Positions 36,230-49,700 of a stretch of 64,000 nucleotides of DNA are shown one piece after another. Origin of the DNA: Isoperla grammatica (Eukaryota; Arthropoda; Insecta; Plecoptera; Perlodidae). The notes beneath the pieces are model-generated. The model worked only from the letters and a program-made list of their open reading frames with translations, did not search any database and was not told the origin of the DNA. Both the position numbers and the translations under genes were made by a program. The stretch is taken from contig OX246747.1 of the NCBI GenBank assembly GCA_945910005.1, forward strand, positions 39,995,190 through 40,059,189, given 5' to 3'. How positions within the stretch are numbered: position 1 is the stretch's first letter; every line of letters starts with the position of its first letter.

Positions 36230-38960
36230 GCCTTACTTAGAGCGGTAGGCAGCCCGCGATACATCTTCTCAGCGCTCCGCACGGCAACTGCCTCAACCAC
36301 GCTACCCCTTAGTTGTAGCGGGTAGACAACCCGCGATACACCTTCTCAGCACTCCGCACGGGAACTCCGTCAACCACGCTACCCCTTACTTGTAGCGCGT
36401 AGGCAACCCGTGATACATCTTCTCAGCGCGCCGCACGGCAACTGCCTCAACCACGCTACCCCTTAGTTGTAGCGGGTAGACAACCCGCGATACACCTTCT
36501 CAGCACTCCGCACGGGAACTCCGTCAACCACGCTACCCCTTGCTTGTAGCGCGTAGGCAACCCGTGATACATCTTCTCAGCACTCCGCACGGGAACTCCG
36601 TCAACCACGCTACCCCTTGCTTGTAGCGCGTAGGCAACCCGCGATACATCTTCTCAGCGCTCCGCACGGCAACTGCCTCAACCACGCTACCCCTTAGTTG
36701 TAGCGGGTAGACAACCCGCGATACACCTTCTCAGCACTCCGCACGGGAACTCCGTCAACCACGCTACCCCTTACTTGTAGCGCGTAGGCAACCCGTGATA
36801 CATCTTCTCAGCGCGCCGCACGGCAACTGCCTCAACCACGCTACCCCTTAGTTGTAGCGGGTAGACAACCCGCGATACACCTTCTCAGCACTCCGCACGG
36901 GAACTCCGTCAACCACGCTACCCCTTGCTTGTAGCGCGTAGGCAACCCGTGATACATCTTCTCAGCACTCCGCACGGGAACTCCGTCAACCACGCTACCC
37001 CTTGCTTGTAGCGCGTAGGCAACCCGTGATACATCTTCTCAGCGCGCCGCACGGCAACTGCCTCAACCACGCTACCCCTTAGTTGTAGCGGGTAGACAAC
37101 CCGCGATACACCTTCTCAGCGCGCAGCACGGGAACTCCGTCAACCACGCTACCCCTTGCTTGTAGCGCGTAGGCAACCCGTGATACATCTTCTCAGCACT
37201 CCGCACGGGAACTCCGTCAACCACGCTACCCCTTGCTTGTAGCGCGTAGGCAACCCGTGATACATCTTCTCAGCGCGCCGCACGGCAACTGCCTCAACCA
37301 CGCTACCCCTTAGTTGTAGCGGGTAGACAACCCGCGATACACCTTCTCAGCGCGCAGCACGGGAACTCCGTCAACCACGCTACCCCTTGCTTGTAGCGCG
37401 TAGGCAACCCGTGATACACCTTCTCAGCGCGCCGCGCGGGAACTGCCCCAACCACGCTACCCCTTGCTTGTAGCGCGTAGGCAACCCGCGATACATCTTC
37501 TCAGCGCGCCGCGCGGGAACTGCCCCAACCACGCTACCCCTTGCTTGTAGCGCGTAGGCAACCCGCGATACATCTTCTCAGCGCGCCGCGCGGGAACTGC
37601 CCCAACCACGCTACCCCTTGCTTGTAGCGCGTAGGCAACCCGCGATACATCTTCTCAGCGCGCCGCGCGGGAACTGCCCCAACCACGCTACCCCTTGCTT
37701 GTAGCGCGTAGGCAACCCGCGATACATCTTCTCAGCGCGCCGCGCGGGAACTGCCCCAACCACGCTACCCCTTGCTTGTAGCGCGTAGGCAACCCGCGAT
37801 ACATCTTCTCAGCGCGCCGCGCGGGAACTGCCCCAACCACGCTACCCCTTGCTTGTAGCGCGTAGGCAACCCGCGATACACCTTCTCAGCGCGCCGCGCG
37901 GGAACCGCCTCAACCACGCTACCCCTTGCTTGTAGCGCGTAGGCAACCCGCGATACACCTTCTCAGCGCGCCGCGCGGGAACCGCCTCAACCACGCTACC
38001 CCTTGCTTGTAGCGCGTAGGCAACCCGCGATACATCTTCTCAGCGCGCCGCGCGGGAACTGCCCCAACCACGCTACCCCTTGCTTGTAGCGCGTAGGCAA
38101 CCCGCGATACACCTTCTCAGCGCGCCGCGCGGCAGCTGCCTCAACCACGCTACCCCTTGCTTGTAGCGCGTAGGCAACCCGCGATACATCTTCTCAGTCG
38201 ACGCGCGGGAACTGCCTCAACCCTGCCATACCCCTTACTTGTAGCGCGTAGGCAACCCGCGATACATCTAATCAGCGCGCCGCGCGGGAACTGCCTCAAC
38301 CACGCTACCCCTTGCTTGTAGCGCGTAGGCAACCCGCGATACACCTTCTCAGCGCGCCGCGCGGGAACTGCCCCAACCACGCTACCCCTTGCTTGTAGCG
38401 CGTAGGCAACCCGCGATACATCTTCTCAGTCGACGCGCGGGAACTGCCTCAACCCTGCCATACCCCTTACTTGTAGCGCGTAGGCAACCCGCGATACATC
38501 TAATCAGCGCGCCGCGCGGGAACTGCCCCAACCACGCTACCCCTTGCTTGTAGCGCGTAGGCAACCCGCGATACACCTTCTCAGCGCGCCGCGCGGGAAC
38601 TGCCCCAACCACGCTACCCCTTGCTTGTAGCGCGTAGGCAACCCGCGATACACCTTCTCAGCGCGCAGCACGGGAACTGCCCCAACCACGCTACCCCTTG
38701 CTTGTAGCGCGTAGGCAACCCGCGATACACCTTCTCAGCGCGCCGCGCGGGAACTGCCCCAACCACGCTACCCCTTGCTTGTAGCGCGTAGGCAACCCGC
38801 GATACATCTTCTCAGTCGACGCGCGGGAACTGCCTCAACCCTGCCATACCCCTTACTTGTAGCGCGTAGGCAACCCGCGATACATCTAATCAGCGCGCCG
38901 CGCGGGAACTGCCTCAACCACGCTACCTCTTACGCACGCAACCCCCCCGATACATCTCAT
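36230..38960. repeat. GC-rich 77-bp satellite, about 35 units, with higher-order repeats
   Basis: Units contain CTTGTAGCGCGTAGGCAACC, CGCGATACATCTTCTCAGCG and AACCACGCTACCCCTTG. The variant beginning AGTTGTAGCGGGTAGAC recurs at spacings of 154, 231, 154, 231 and 231 bp (two or three monomers). Towards the right end a GTCGACGCGCGGG-type variant recurs 232 bp apart. It is far more GC-rich than its surroundings. Confidence 0.96.
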
Positions 38961-39464
38961 TATTATAAATTATGTATTGATATTTTCGCGCCCGGAGACG
39001 AAAAGGCCAATTAAGGGCCATACGACACTACAGCATAAACACAATACAATTACAGAATGTAGTACAATAAAGTAAACAATAAAGACAATAAAGCATACGG
39101 ACAACTATACAGGTCACAAGACTCACAAAGACAACACAGATAGACATGGGAATGCAAATGCAGGCCCGCGTAAGGGAGACGGAACGTGGAGCGCCTGGGA
39201 GGTATACTCGTAGTGCCGGCCCGCAACACTCGGCCGTGCGCGGGGTCGCCCGGCCGCCTCCAGGGGCCGCACTGTCTTGGGGGTCACACGACACGGGGGG
39301 GGGGGGGGGGGCAGCGATGACCAACCCCCTAGCAAGAATGTAATCCCCCTCTAACTATGGGGAAACTTCTTAATCGGCGCTCTGGCAAGATGGAATAATG
39401 CTATTTTATTCAGTTCTTATAGTGTTCTATATATGCCCGTCTCGGCCCGGGGATCAATAGGCCC
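38961..39464. other. No gene; G17 tract
   Basis: G17 at 39295-39311 in a GC-rich patch. Minus-strand frames through it are Pro-rich artefacts. Confidence 0.5.
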
Positions 39465-39690
39465 AGAGTGACTCTGCTAGTCGTAAGAGGCGACGACGAA
39501 AGGAGACCCTGTCCCTTCCCTCTCACTGTCCCACTGAAGATTTCTCCTCCCACATGGCCCTGCCCTCCCTTGCTGGACTCCCCTTATGACGACTCCCGCG
39601 ATATAGATGGACCTGATTCGGAAGACGTCAAATGACCTAAGGTGTCGAGTACGTCGTTAAACACCACCAATAATAATAAATAAGTATACT
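39465..39690 (+). repeat. SINE-like repeat with ATA-rich tail
   Basis: It opens GTGACTCTGCTAGTCGTAAG, then GAGGCGACGACGAAAGG. Further on come CTCCCTTGCTGGACTCCCC and GAGTACGTCGTTAAACACCA, ending in AATAATAATAAATAA. The GACTCTGCTAGTCGTAAGAG opening and the CGTTAAACACCA plus A-rich tail resemble SINEs I recall from marine invertebrates. It is related to 27271-27530. Confidence 0.65.
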
Positions 39691-40411
39691 CCAGGTCGCA
39701 GAAGGTGGAAACAAGTCACGTGGTCGCGTGCAAGTGTCGCGCGTGCGCAACAAGACGTGGCATTATAATATTGTCGCGCAGAGATGACGATCGTGACGAC
39801 GACAGAGGGTCAGATCCGACACACGAGACGATGGACGCACGACAACGGCTGCCGTACGTCTGTCCGTACTCGTTCGACAACGGCTCGTGTACATGCCAAC
39901 ATCAACTAGTAGTATAGTCAACTGCATGGTGAACTATACGCGTCCAAAACGGCGCTCATAACTTTTGATTTCCACTCATTGTCTTCAGGAAAACGTCAAA
40001 AAATGATTCGATTTGCATAAACTGCAATAAATCATTTGCAATAAATGATACGAGACGTATGGTACCGTACATTTAATTTAGAATGTATACTAACACTAAA
40101 GTATACTCTAGCCTATACGTAATTGATACTAAATACTAATACCAAGGTAACTTAATACAATTCCCATCCACATAAATAATGATGCATCTTCACGCACTCC
40201 ACGCACTCACGCACCACTATCGTGCTATGTCTATCCTCTACTCACCGATGATTCGGTAGCACAAGAAAGTTTAGATGCCTCCACAGAAGTTCTCGTTGCA
40301 ACTAGAAGTCAACTCATGAACAAGACCAACTCATTTGGGAATCTGCAACGAAAGTAGGCCTATATTACACACATAACATACATTTCACACAAAGACTCTG
40401 GCGTACACTTA
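39691..40411. other. No recognisable feature
   Basis: The 70-codon frame at 39705-39917 shows no family motif; the rest is AT-rich. Confidence 0.45.
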
Positions 40412-40576
40412 GGTCCGAATGCATAGTCCAGACTCAAGCCTTCTTCAACTCAGCCTCGCCCAACCACCAATCACAGAACAGCATTGCCATGCGGACGGCT
40501 CTGTGATTGGTGGCTTGGTGAGGCTGAGGAGATGCTGAGTTGAGGAGGGCTTGCGTGTGAACTATGCATTCGAGCC
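40412..40576. mobile_element. MITE family Z, copy 1 (TTA-flanked)
   Basis: Inverted ends GGTCCGAATGCATAGTC and GGCTCGAATGCATAGTTC (read inward from the right), with an inner CCAACCACCAATCACAGAA stem. TTA lies at 40409-40411 and 40577-40579. The end motif GGnnnGAATnCATAGTC is shared with the 55830 MITE. Confidence 0.8.
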
Positions 40577-40579
40577 TTA

Positions 40580-40755
40580 GGGTCAAATGCATAGTCGTTC
40601 CTCACGTCCTCCTCAACTCAGCCTTTCCTCAGACTCGCCCAACCACCAATCACAGAACAGCATTGTCATGTGGACTTCTCTGTGATTGGTAATTGGGGCA
40701 AGTCTGAGGAAAGACTGAGTTGAGGAGCACGTGAGGAACGACATGCATCTGATCC
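40580..40755. mobile_element. MITE family Z, copy 2, abutting copy 1
   Basis: Ends GGGTCAAATGCATAGTCGTT and GGATCAGATGCATGTCGTTC (read inward from the right). The same CAACCACCAATCACAGAACA core is present. It starts directly after the TTA that also flanks copy 1. The right flank reads CTAG rather than TTA, so that side has changed. Confidence 0.8.
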
Positions 40756-42780
40756 TAGTGTGGGCATAGGCAGCGGGGTTCGTTCGGGCTTGGATATACG
40801 GACGGACACATGACGAGGGGAACGAGTGGGGTGCACTGCCGTAATGTGACATCCCTATACAAGCAACGACCCGGCAGCTAAACTGTCTGTGACGTCGTAC
40901 GGGCAGTACACAGCACTACTAGAGGACCAGCAAGTCGTCTTCTCGTACGACGGGCAGAGCTAGCCCGCTCTATACAGCAGCACTTGTTCCTAGGGTGACA
41001 GCTGCTGCACTTGGCCAAATTCTTGGCGCAATTACCAATTATTACCACCAGTGAGCGGTGGGGCTCAGAGGTCAACCGTCAACTGTTACAACTCGACAGT
41101 CGTTCGTTGCGCGGGAAGCGACGTTTACCACCACACATGGAGGGGGGTGGGGGGGGGGGGGGGGACTCGGGTCCAGGAACAGTCGACACTATTTCGACCG
41201 GCATTTAATTATCGAGTCAAGATTTGTCCAGAGAGTGAGTATTTCTGTCAAACTCTCACACCCGGTTGTCAACTAACATCACCGAGTTTTGATGGAATTG
41301 CTGACGTGCCAGAAATCTTAGGTAATGAAGGAAATTTACTCTTAAATTTACTCCAGAACTGGCAAAGCTTTTTCGAAGTAACATTGTTGTTGGTTGTTAT
41401 GGTAGCTGGCACCGGCTGCGCTTGCAGTAATCGAATCGAATCGAATCGAATCGTCGATATGGAGGGTACACGACGCGTCATACTCATCTCGCGTATAACG
41501 TAACGTGTTACGTAACCTGTCCTGTCGGTAGTAAATGTCGTGTCTAGCTAGGTGACAATGGAACCACGTGCCACGTGCCACACACTCGTGTTGACACGTG
41601 GCTCAGTGTGGCGACTGCTGACACACACACGCACACGCACACGCACACGCTCGTCAACAAACAGTCGCTCATATCATACGCGTGTCACACATTCAGAGCT
41701 TCTTGTTGCTTTACTTCACTTTATACCGTATACGAGACGATGTGAGGGGGGGGGGAGGGGGGATAGATGCTTTGTGTTGGACTAGAACCCAGGACCTTTA
41801 GGACATGCGCTCCAACAGCACGAGCCACCGCGAACGTGGCTGCATTTCTTAAAAATCATGATAGAATCAATGAAAATGTGTGATCCCCTAGAGAGAATTA
41901 ACATTACTTTCTTATGAAAGTTTCCTTGTCCAATAAACATTAGGCTACCGTTTCTTTAACAAGCGTTTCTTTAATTAGAAAGATGCGGTCAAGCCAGCCA
42001 CAACACACTTCTTCTTGCAGTCACCGATTTTTCGGCCGCCACCGTCAGCTTCGTCAGACGCCGGCCTGGTCGTCGTTGAGCGTCGTGACGCCGGCCTCTC
42101 TCCAGCCATAGACCCACGTGGCCCAGGAGCAACACGGACAGGACCTGGGAGAAGGGAGGAATACAGGATGTGGGAAGTCGGATAAGGCCAGGATGGGTGA
42201 CACTTAATCAAAGTGACTTTGCCCAGCTACCTGACATCCCACGAAATTCGGTTAGGTTAGGGGATCAGGTTGAGGATTGCCCACGAAAGTTAGTACGGTT
42301 ATTGGCTCTGGTTATAGCTCCAGTCGGCCTCATGAATCAAAAATTGTGCGCAATTCTAGGTTTCATACGTTGGCGTAGTGTCACCAATCCTGGCCTAAGT
42401 CGAGACTACAAGATGTGAGGCGAGGCGGGATACCTGGAGGATCTTCAATTTTAAAGCGATATCAACCCCAGCTGACGCCATTAAAATAGTCGCCACAGAA
42501 AGGGATGGTGACGAGAGAGGGGGGGGGGGTGAAGGGTGCATATTATTAGTTGGCTCATTGTGTGCGGGTCGTTCATCTGTGTTTGAGCGCGTTCATATAA
42601 TACTTGGGTATGTTCTCAAGTAGACGACGTTATTAGCAATATTTTCTTCTATACCTATACACGCGGGAGTCAACCCCGCGTTCATTGAACATGATGGGAC
42701 AAAAAAAACGCTTCGAAGAGAAAACTCAATTTTATTTTACTATTTAAACCTGCTGAAATATTGTCGATGATTATTTGCTA
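40756..42780. other. No gene; G-rich tracts and an antisense tRNA-like motif
   Basis: G16 at 41149-41164 and shorter G runs near 41743 and 42519. On the minus strand at about 41840-41770, GGTGGCTCGTGCTGTTGG and GGTTCTAGTCC resemble A and B boxes of a tRNA-derived head. Overlapping frames at 41011-41503 are low-complexity or motif-free. Confidence 0.45.
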
Positions 42781-43725
42781 AATACACGTGAACTGGCACG
42801 ACGTTTGTCACCAATACGATAGCCGCGGTCGATTAGCTCGGAAACCACGGTTCCTGCGTTCCAGCAGGTTCGAATCCCGATTCGGCACGCGGTCATTTTC
42901 ATGACAATGACATAGTCCTCTCGACTAACATGGTTTAGAGACGAGACGTGAAGCCCAGAGGAGGAAGAACACAACGTAAGAGACCTCGTTGTCCGGGACT
43001 CGAGCCCGGAAACCACGGTCCCTGCGTTCCAGCAGGTTCGAATCCCGACTTCGGCACGCGGTCATTTTCATGACAATTACGTCGTCCTCTCGACTAACAT
43101 GGTTTAGAGACGAGACGTGAAGCCCAGAGGACGAAGAAAACAACGTAACATGGCAGTGAGAGACCTCGTTGTCCGGGACTCGAGCCCGGAAACCACGGTC
43201 CCTGCGTTCCAGCAGGTTCGAGTCCCGACTTCGGCACGCGGTCATTTTCATGACAATGACATCGTCCTCTCGACTAACATGGTTTTGAGACGAGACGAGA
43301 AGCCCAGAGGAGGAAGAAAACAACGTAACATGGCAGTGAGAGACCTCGTTGTCCGGGACTCGAGCCCGGAAACCACGGTCCCCGCGTTCCAGGTTCGAAT
43401 CCCGACTTCGGCACGGTCATTTTCATGACAATTACATCGTCCCCTCGACTAACATGGTTTAGAGACGAGAAGTGAAGCCCAGAGGAGGAAGAAAACAACG
43501 TAACATGGCAGTAAGAGACCTCGTTGTCTGGGACTCGAGCCCGGAAACCACGGTCCCCGCGTTCGAGGTTCGAATCCCGACTTCGGCACGGTCATTTTCA
43601 TGACAATTACATCGTCCTCTCGACTAACATGGTTTAGAGACGAGACGTGAAGCCCAGAAGAGGAAGAAAACGACGTACAAGAGACCTCGTTGTCCGGGAC
43701 TCGAGCCCGGAAACCGGTGGACACG
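42781..43725 (+). repeat. 170-180-bp tandem array with a tRNA B-box-like motif, about 5.5 units
   Basis: Units contain GACCTCGTTGTCCGGGACTC, GAGCCCGGAAACCACGGTCC, AGGTTCGAATCCCGACTTCG and TCGACTAACATGGTTTAGAG. Unit starts are 180, 180, 174 and 169 bp apart. GGTTCGAATCC is a perfect B box; the A-box side is weak. Later units lose a CAGC block before it. It is probably a tRNA-derived SINE that was amplified in tandem. Confidence 0.85.
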
Positions 43726-46700
43726 CCCACTGAGTAACAGGCCGCGAGCACTAGACCGGCTACAATCACGTGCAACAATTACGAGCACGTTTGTGTCTGT
43801 GTGAGTGTGGAGGTCTATAATCAGTGAACCGAGTTGTACTAGGTTACGTGCGCAAAGTGTGTGTTGCAGATTGTTACACTGACCAAGAGGTAACACGTCG
43901 GTCGAGCTGACATTGACAGGAAGGGGGCGTGGTCAGTTTTACTTTTCGGAAGGGTTAATGGCCTGACACCCTCCCCAAACTACAGCTCACACACACCCCA
44001 AACACTAGCCTACTACTGTCAACAACGTAAGCCAGAAGCATTTTCAAGCCAGCGATCGATAAAGCAACGGCCAAAGTCTACTAGCAGTGAAAACGATTAG
44101 ATTGTATACACACACGTCACATACAACTCTTTGAATAAGAAGCACGAAAGTAGTATTTGGAAAGGATTATGTCAACGACCAATGCCCATTTAAAGGTGAA
44201 CCGTTAACGGGATTTTATCAATAATATTCCGAAGAAAACGATCGAGGAATACGAAAGTATACAATGCCGATTATGTCAACAAAAAACCATTGTGAAACGC
44301 GACGGTATGAAAAACGTATTAGATTATTTAGTTTTTGATAAATACACACGCTTTACTGTTGGGATGAAGTAGGCCTAAAGAGGGTGTACATAAGTAATTC
44401 TGTAACAGGTGATAACAACCAACAGCTGTCAAATGTAGGCGGAGCGGAATCAACTACCCACTAGCCTAGCAGACGACGGCGATACAGGTCTAGGCACACG
44501 CCGTTACGTATCGTTACGCCTACCGAGGCTTGTTACGAGGCCTAGGCTAAAAAACTACTCGCTACGATGTGCAAAGGGTTCATCGCCAAATGTAATTCAT
44601 TAAAAAGTCGTTTTCGGCTGAGGACTAGCTAGGCTAGGCCTTGACAGAGGAATGCAGTTGCCGCCGGGGGACACGGAGAGGCCTAGACCACGAAAAAACA
44701 CGGCGGCCTGCAATCTTCTGACGGGGGGAGTGGGTGGATGACAGATCTTAAATTGAGTTCTCTTACCTTGTTCTCCTAGTATGTTTTGAGTTACTAATAC
44801 ACTTTGAGTAGCTACCAACGAAGGAAACATGATTTGTTTGCACTATACTGACACACGAGACAATTAACTCACAGCATCATGCGAAAAAAGCGGACCGATC
44901 TCAAGGTGATGAATGGATGTAGGCGGCTGTGGCGCGCAACTAATCGATATATCGAACAAAGGTCGACCGGTCGACAATAGAATGCGCTGCGGGTTTGAAC
45001 CTGAAAACTCCTCGTCGTGGTCACGTCACATTCAAAGGTGTTGAACAATTCTAAATTTGCAAATATTTCTAAATGTAACAAGTTTTTCCCATTGCCAAAC
45101 TTGTTTATTACTTTGTAAACGTTTCCAAAAGTATAATCGCAAGTGTACTCTACTTGATGTTACTTTAATCCAAAGCAACAAGGTAACAATGAAAGCTCCA
45201 TAAAGTATCACAAGGGTATTTTGTCCAGAGCACCACAGTGCAACCAGTAAAAATTACACATTTTTAAACTAATTTATGTGGCAGATTTTTAATCAGTTCT
45301 TAAAATGTGTGGCACGAAAGTGAAAATACATTAATGGCAACAAGGGAACACGTGAAGTCTGAGGTATTGTAATACACCTATAATTATAAAGAGGGGCAAA
45401 GAAAAAATGTCTCGCCTAGGCGAGACTCTGGGGCCCTAGGACTAGGGTCTACCTAGGCCTAGGCCCTAATTACCTATCATGTATCGAGCCCTAGGCCAAC
45501 TTAAGCCTAGGGGTCAAGGCCCTACTTAGTTAACCAAAACACTTTAAACCACTTAAAAACAATCTCACATTTGTCAATTTTGAAAACGTAACACTTAGAA
45601 CAGATGTGATCAATGGGTGGTGCTGGACCTAGGCCTAGCCTAGGCCTATACCTGACCTCAAATGTAAGGTGTAGGTGTGTATTGTCTTGTGTGTGTTAGG
45701 TAAGTGTGTGGGATCTCTATGGATCGAACTTAGAAACGTGCCAGCCAGCACAGCTTGCACAGCATTAGAGAATCGGCTAGCCGTTTCATACGTATCCAGC
45801 CTGTGAATTTTGGTTGGAAAATATTAATATTTTATGTTGTTGTACTTTTACATGTTGTCGTGTCAATGTTACTTTATGTTTGGGTACATCATTGGTATCG
45901 ATCTAATCAAAATTGACATAGACGTTTGTTGGAGCAACCTCATTGATGGACCAAAGTTACTCCATTTTTGAGCAGGCCCTAATGCAAAATGTCAATTACT
46001 GCATTGTACTTTGCAACCTTACTTGTACATGTTATTGATGAACCTGCAGACCACGATGTTTAATGATAATGCTTAACTGACCCAACCACCTCTTGTCTCT
46101 CGTTAACACGTACACTTTAAAGCCAAGATAAATTAGAATCTGGCTGGATCTGGTGGGAGTGTCCGTTGTTTCACAGACATGAAAACATTGTGATGATCTG
46201 CCTTAAATATTAGGTGTTTCATGTTTTTACACCGATAATACAAGCATCAACATTTGGATCACAGATTTTTACACTTATCATCCAGGATGGCTGAGGTAGG
46301 ACTATAGCCTTTGAAGGATCTTACAGGTTTACAAAATAGCCATTTCAAGAACAAATTTAAATAATAATATATTTCATCCAAAAAGCCATTTCAAACCCAA
46401 ATTTATATACAAAAATATCTGCAATCTATATACAATGAATGAGTTTATTAAAATGTAGGTACCAAAGACACATTTTGGTAAATCAACAAACTTACAGATA
46501 ACATAATGATTAAAAAAACTCTACCTCTTTTGTACATTACATTTCTTAATAACAAGCTATATTATGTACTAAAAAAATGAATAAATAGGGACAAAACTTA
46601 ACATTGTGTTAAAACAAAATATGGTAACATATGCTGTATATTTAGAAGTTAGGCCTACATATTGTCCAGACATGTAGGCTATCCAGTGCCTTGAAGGTGT

Positions 46701-49700
46701 ATTAAACGTTTAGCAATCTAACGACGAACCTTATAGCCTTGGGCTATGGCAGAAAAACATTTATACTATTTTGCATTTATTTACATAATCACGTTTTTAA
46801 TAACAATTTGGGGGTATTTTCAAGATCTTTTGTGTGGGTATTAAGTCATGGGTAGACATCAAACGAATTGTTGGTCTAGAAAAATGAGCAACCCTCAGTT
46901 CGCAGACAGCTAAGCTGTACTTTCGCGCAGACTATTGTAAGCGGATTCCGTCCGCGGAAAGGTGTTTGCACACGTGCGGTTGTGACTTGCTGTGACACTA
47001 TAGCTGAATGTTGTGGTTATGATATTTACATTACGGTTTTTAAGCAGAACATTCATTTAGAATTCAAATCGACGTTCAAAATATATACATAAAGAGACGA
47101 TTTACAGTAGGGCCTACGACACACAACAGCTAGGTAAGCGTTAGTTTTCTAATGTTTTACCTGCGTGAGGTAGATGTTATTGTGAACACGCTGTCAGCTG
47201 AGTGTTGTAATTTTTTTCAGCTCACACATTGAAACTGTTGGTTCCTTCGATCCTTTTAGATCCAAGGTGTAACAATGCCTTACTATGGTTTACAGTTGTG
47301 GCTAAATGACTGGTGGAGAAGCCATGAAATTTATTGCATTAGAACCTAAATTACTGTAGCTTTGTTACTCATGCCTTGGCAATTTACGTGCTATGTTCGT
47401 ACCTGTACACACAATTCAGACAAGTCTTAGTTTCAAGACAAGTAATAAAGCAAAACTAGATCGGTTACATCGCATTGCACTCCGTAAAATCTAGACCACG
47501 TATTGCTTGTTCGGTACGCTACTCAACATTGTTGACTCGAACACGTCCGACCGGAGGTGCAATACTTAAAACGAAATCTAATTTAGCGTGTGCACAATAA
47601 GAAGCATTGTAGTGTTAGCTATTAATTATTACACGATCGATATGCGTTGTAGTTACGATACGTCACGATCGTCAAACGTGTGGCTGCGATCTTCCGCGTT
47701 CCGAATATCTCGAATAAAGAACAAACAGTTACTGGATTACGTTAAGTAAATTAATTGATTTTCACAAATTTGGAACAATCTGTCCACACTACTTCATAGT
47801 CTGTACAAGTGTGTCGAAAGATTAGTATGAAAGCCATGTAGAATTTTATGCATAGCCACTAACTTCATTTACTTCATTTAAGCTAGTTAAAGTACCTTAT
47901 TGAATTTTATATTATTTGACATCTGAAAAAAAACCATTGTAGATACTGTGGGGTTTAGCTGACAAGATACACAAACACAGCAGACATGTGTTGCTAGTTT
48001 TCTATGCATTTACCATAATTATGATAGGCCTACTATACAGAGGCAATCTTAGATAATAATTTCATATCACTCTGATGAACAGGTGAAAGTAATTATTTAC
48101 GCCTTTTAGCCACACATTACAAAAGTGCTCTATCTGCGTTCCCAAACTGTGAGTTCTGTTCCAGAATGCAAAATGATGCAAACAGGTAGTTCACGTGTTC
48201 TCCTAAATGGATTTACTCTTTCAAGACTATTGTAAGAACTGTTGAAGTTGATGCCTTCACATTTACAGTCGCTTTGATGCGGACACAACATCCCAATAGT
48301 TTGCCGCATCGCTAGAGTTGAGTGTAGCTGATTGGATCAACGCCGATATTGCAAAACACGCTCCCTAATTAATAACAGAATCTCTTCGATAGTGCTTAAG
48401 GTTTCTTTGTTACCCTAGTTTATTGCAGTGACAAAGTTAAGAGCATGTAATACTTATCTTTTGCAAGGGCACAGTACTAATTTATTATGAATGTAAATAC
48501 ATTTTTGCAAGACAAAAATTTCATAACCATTCAACACTTGCTTATTTGCTTATAATGAAGAAAATAAATCACTTGAAATTAGAAATGCATGTACCTATTT
48601 ACAAATCTTTTATAATATTTGTGATACATGTATATGTACTATATATATTTCGTATTTTGACATTTAAATTTCTTAACACTTCGTTTGGTCACAATACTTA
48701 CTCGTTCTAAACATTTTGGCAGTGGCTTTAGGCTAGAAAATTTATCATGTAGTTCTCTTTTAGATTAAGACAATCAAAAATTTAAATTTACATATTTATT
48801 TATTTAGCTACCACAATGAAAAGATGTAAAACGTTCCACTATTACGAACATCCAAAGAATGTGCAACATTTCCGTCTTAAAATACTATTTTAACAAATCT
48901 ACAACTTCGAATTCAGTTTATAAACATTTAAGACACGTTTAAAGAAAGCGATCGATCGATTGCGAAATAACATCTTTAAAATAGTTACTACAAAAACAAG
49001 AATGACACAAACTAATTATTGAATTAGATCCAAGTTGAGAGAAAAAACAAGACAACAACAATAACAGCAATCAAACCTCCGATCAATTCTCTCATCGAGA
49101 TTAGAGTCACGATCGTTGGTTTTTACAACATTAGCGTAGAATTCCAACAAATTCTTTTGAACTACCCCTTTGTTGCCTCATCAGATCTATAGAAACAATT
49201 ACGGGGAATTACCAATATTACGTTCTTTCATTTTTTAAATATGTGTAGAGCAAATAATCTATAAATGCATTTCCTAGACAAAATTTAACAAATAGCATAA
49301 AAGCTCATATACGTACAAACAATCGCATTTGGTGTCTGATTTATAATTGCAAAACACGCCGATTACATAACTAAACAATACGCATGTTATATAAGTACGT
49401 CACGTCACATACGCTCTTACAATTACACATCGCTTACAAAGGCTACAGTTCGACAAGACAGCTCATGCGGTAATTACGCTGTACAAGCAAGCTTTTAGTA
49501 TTAAACGGTAGGAACATCTTCCTACAAGCTCTCATCCCCTCAACCACACTGCTCTACTCAACTGCACTAATTTCGCGTGTAATTTCATTAAACCAAACGA
49601 CGATGCCGAAAGAGAAATCTAGTTGAAGCTCCAAGTAGAAAACGGGAGAGATTGATCAGTCGAGCGGCGGTATACAAAGAGACGCGTGGATGATCCAAGC

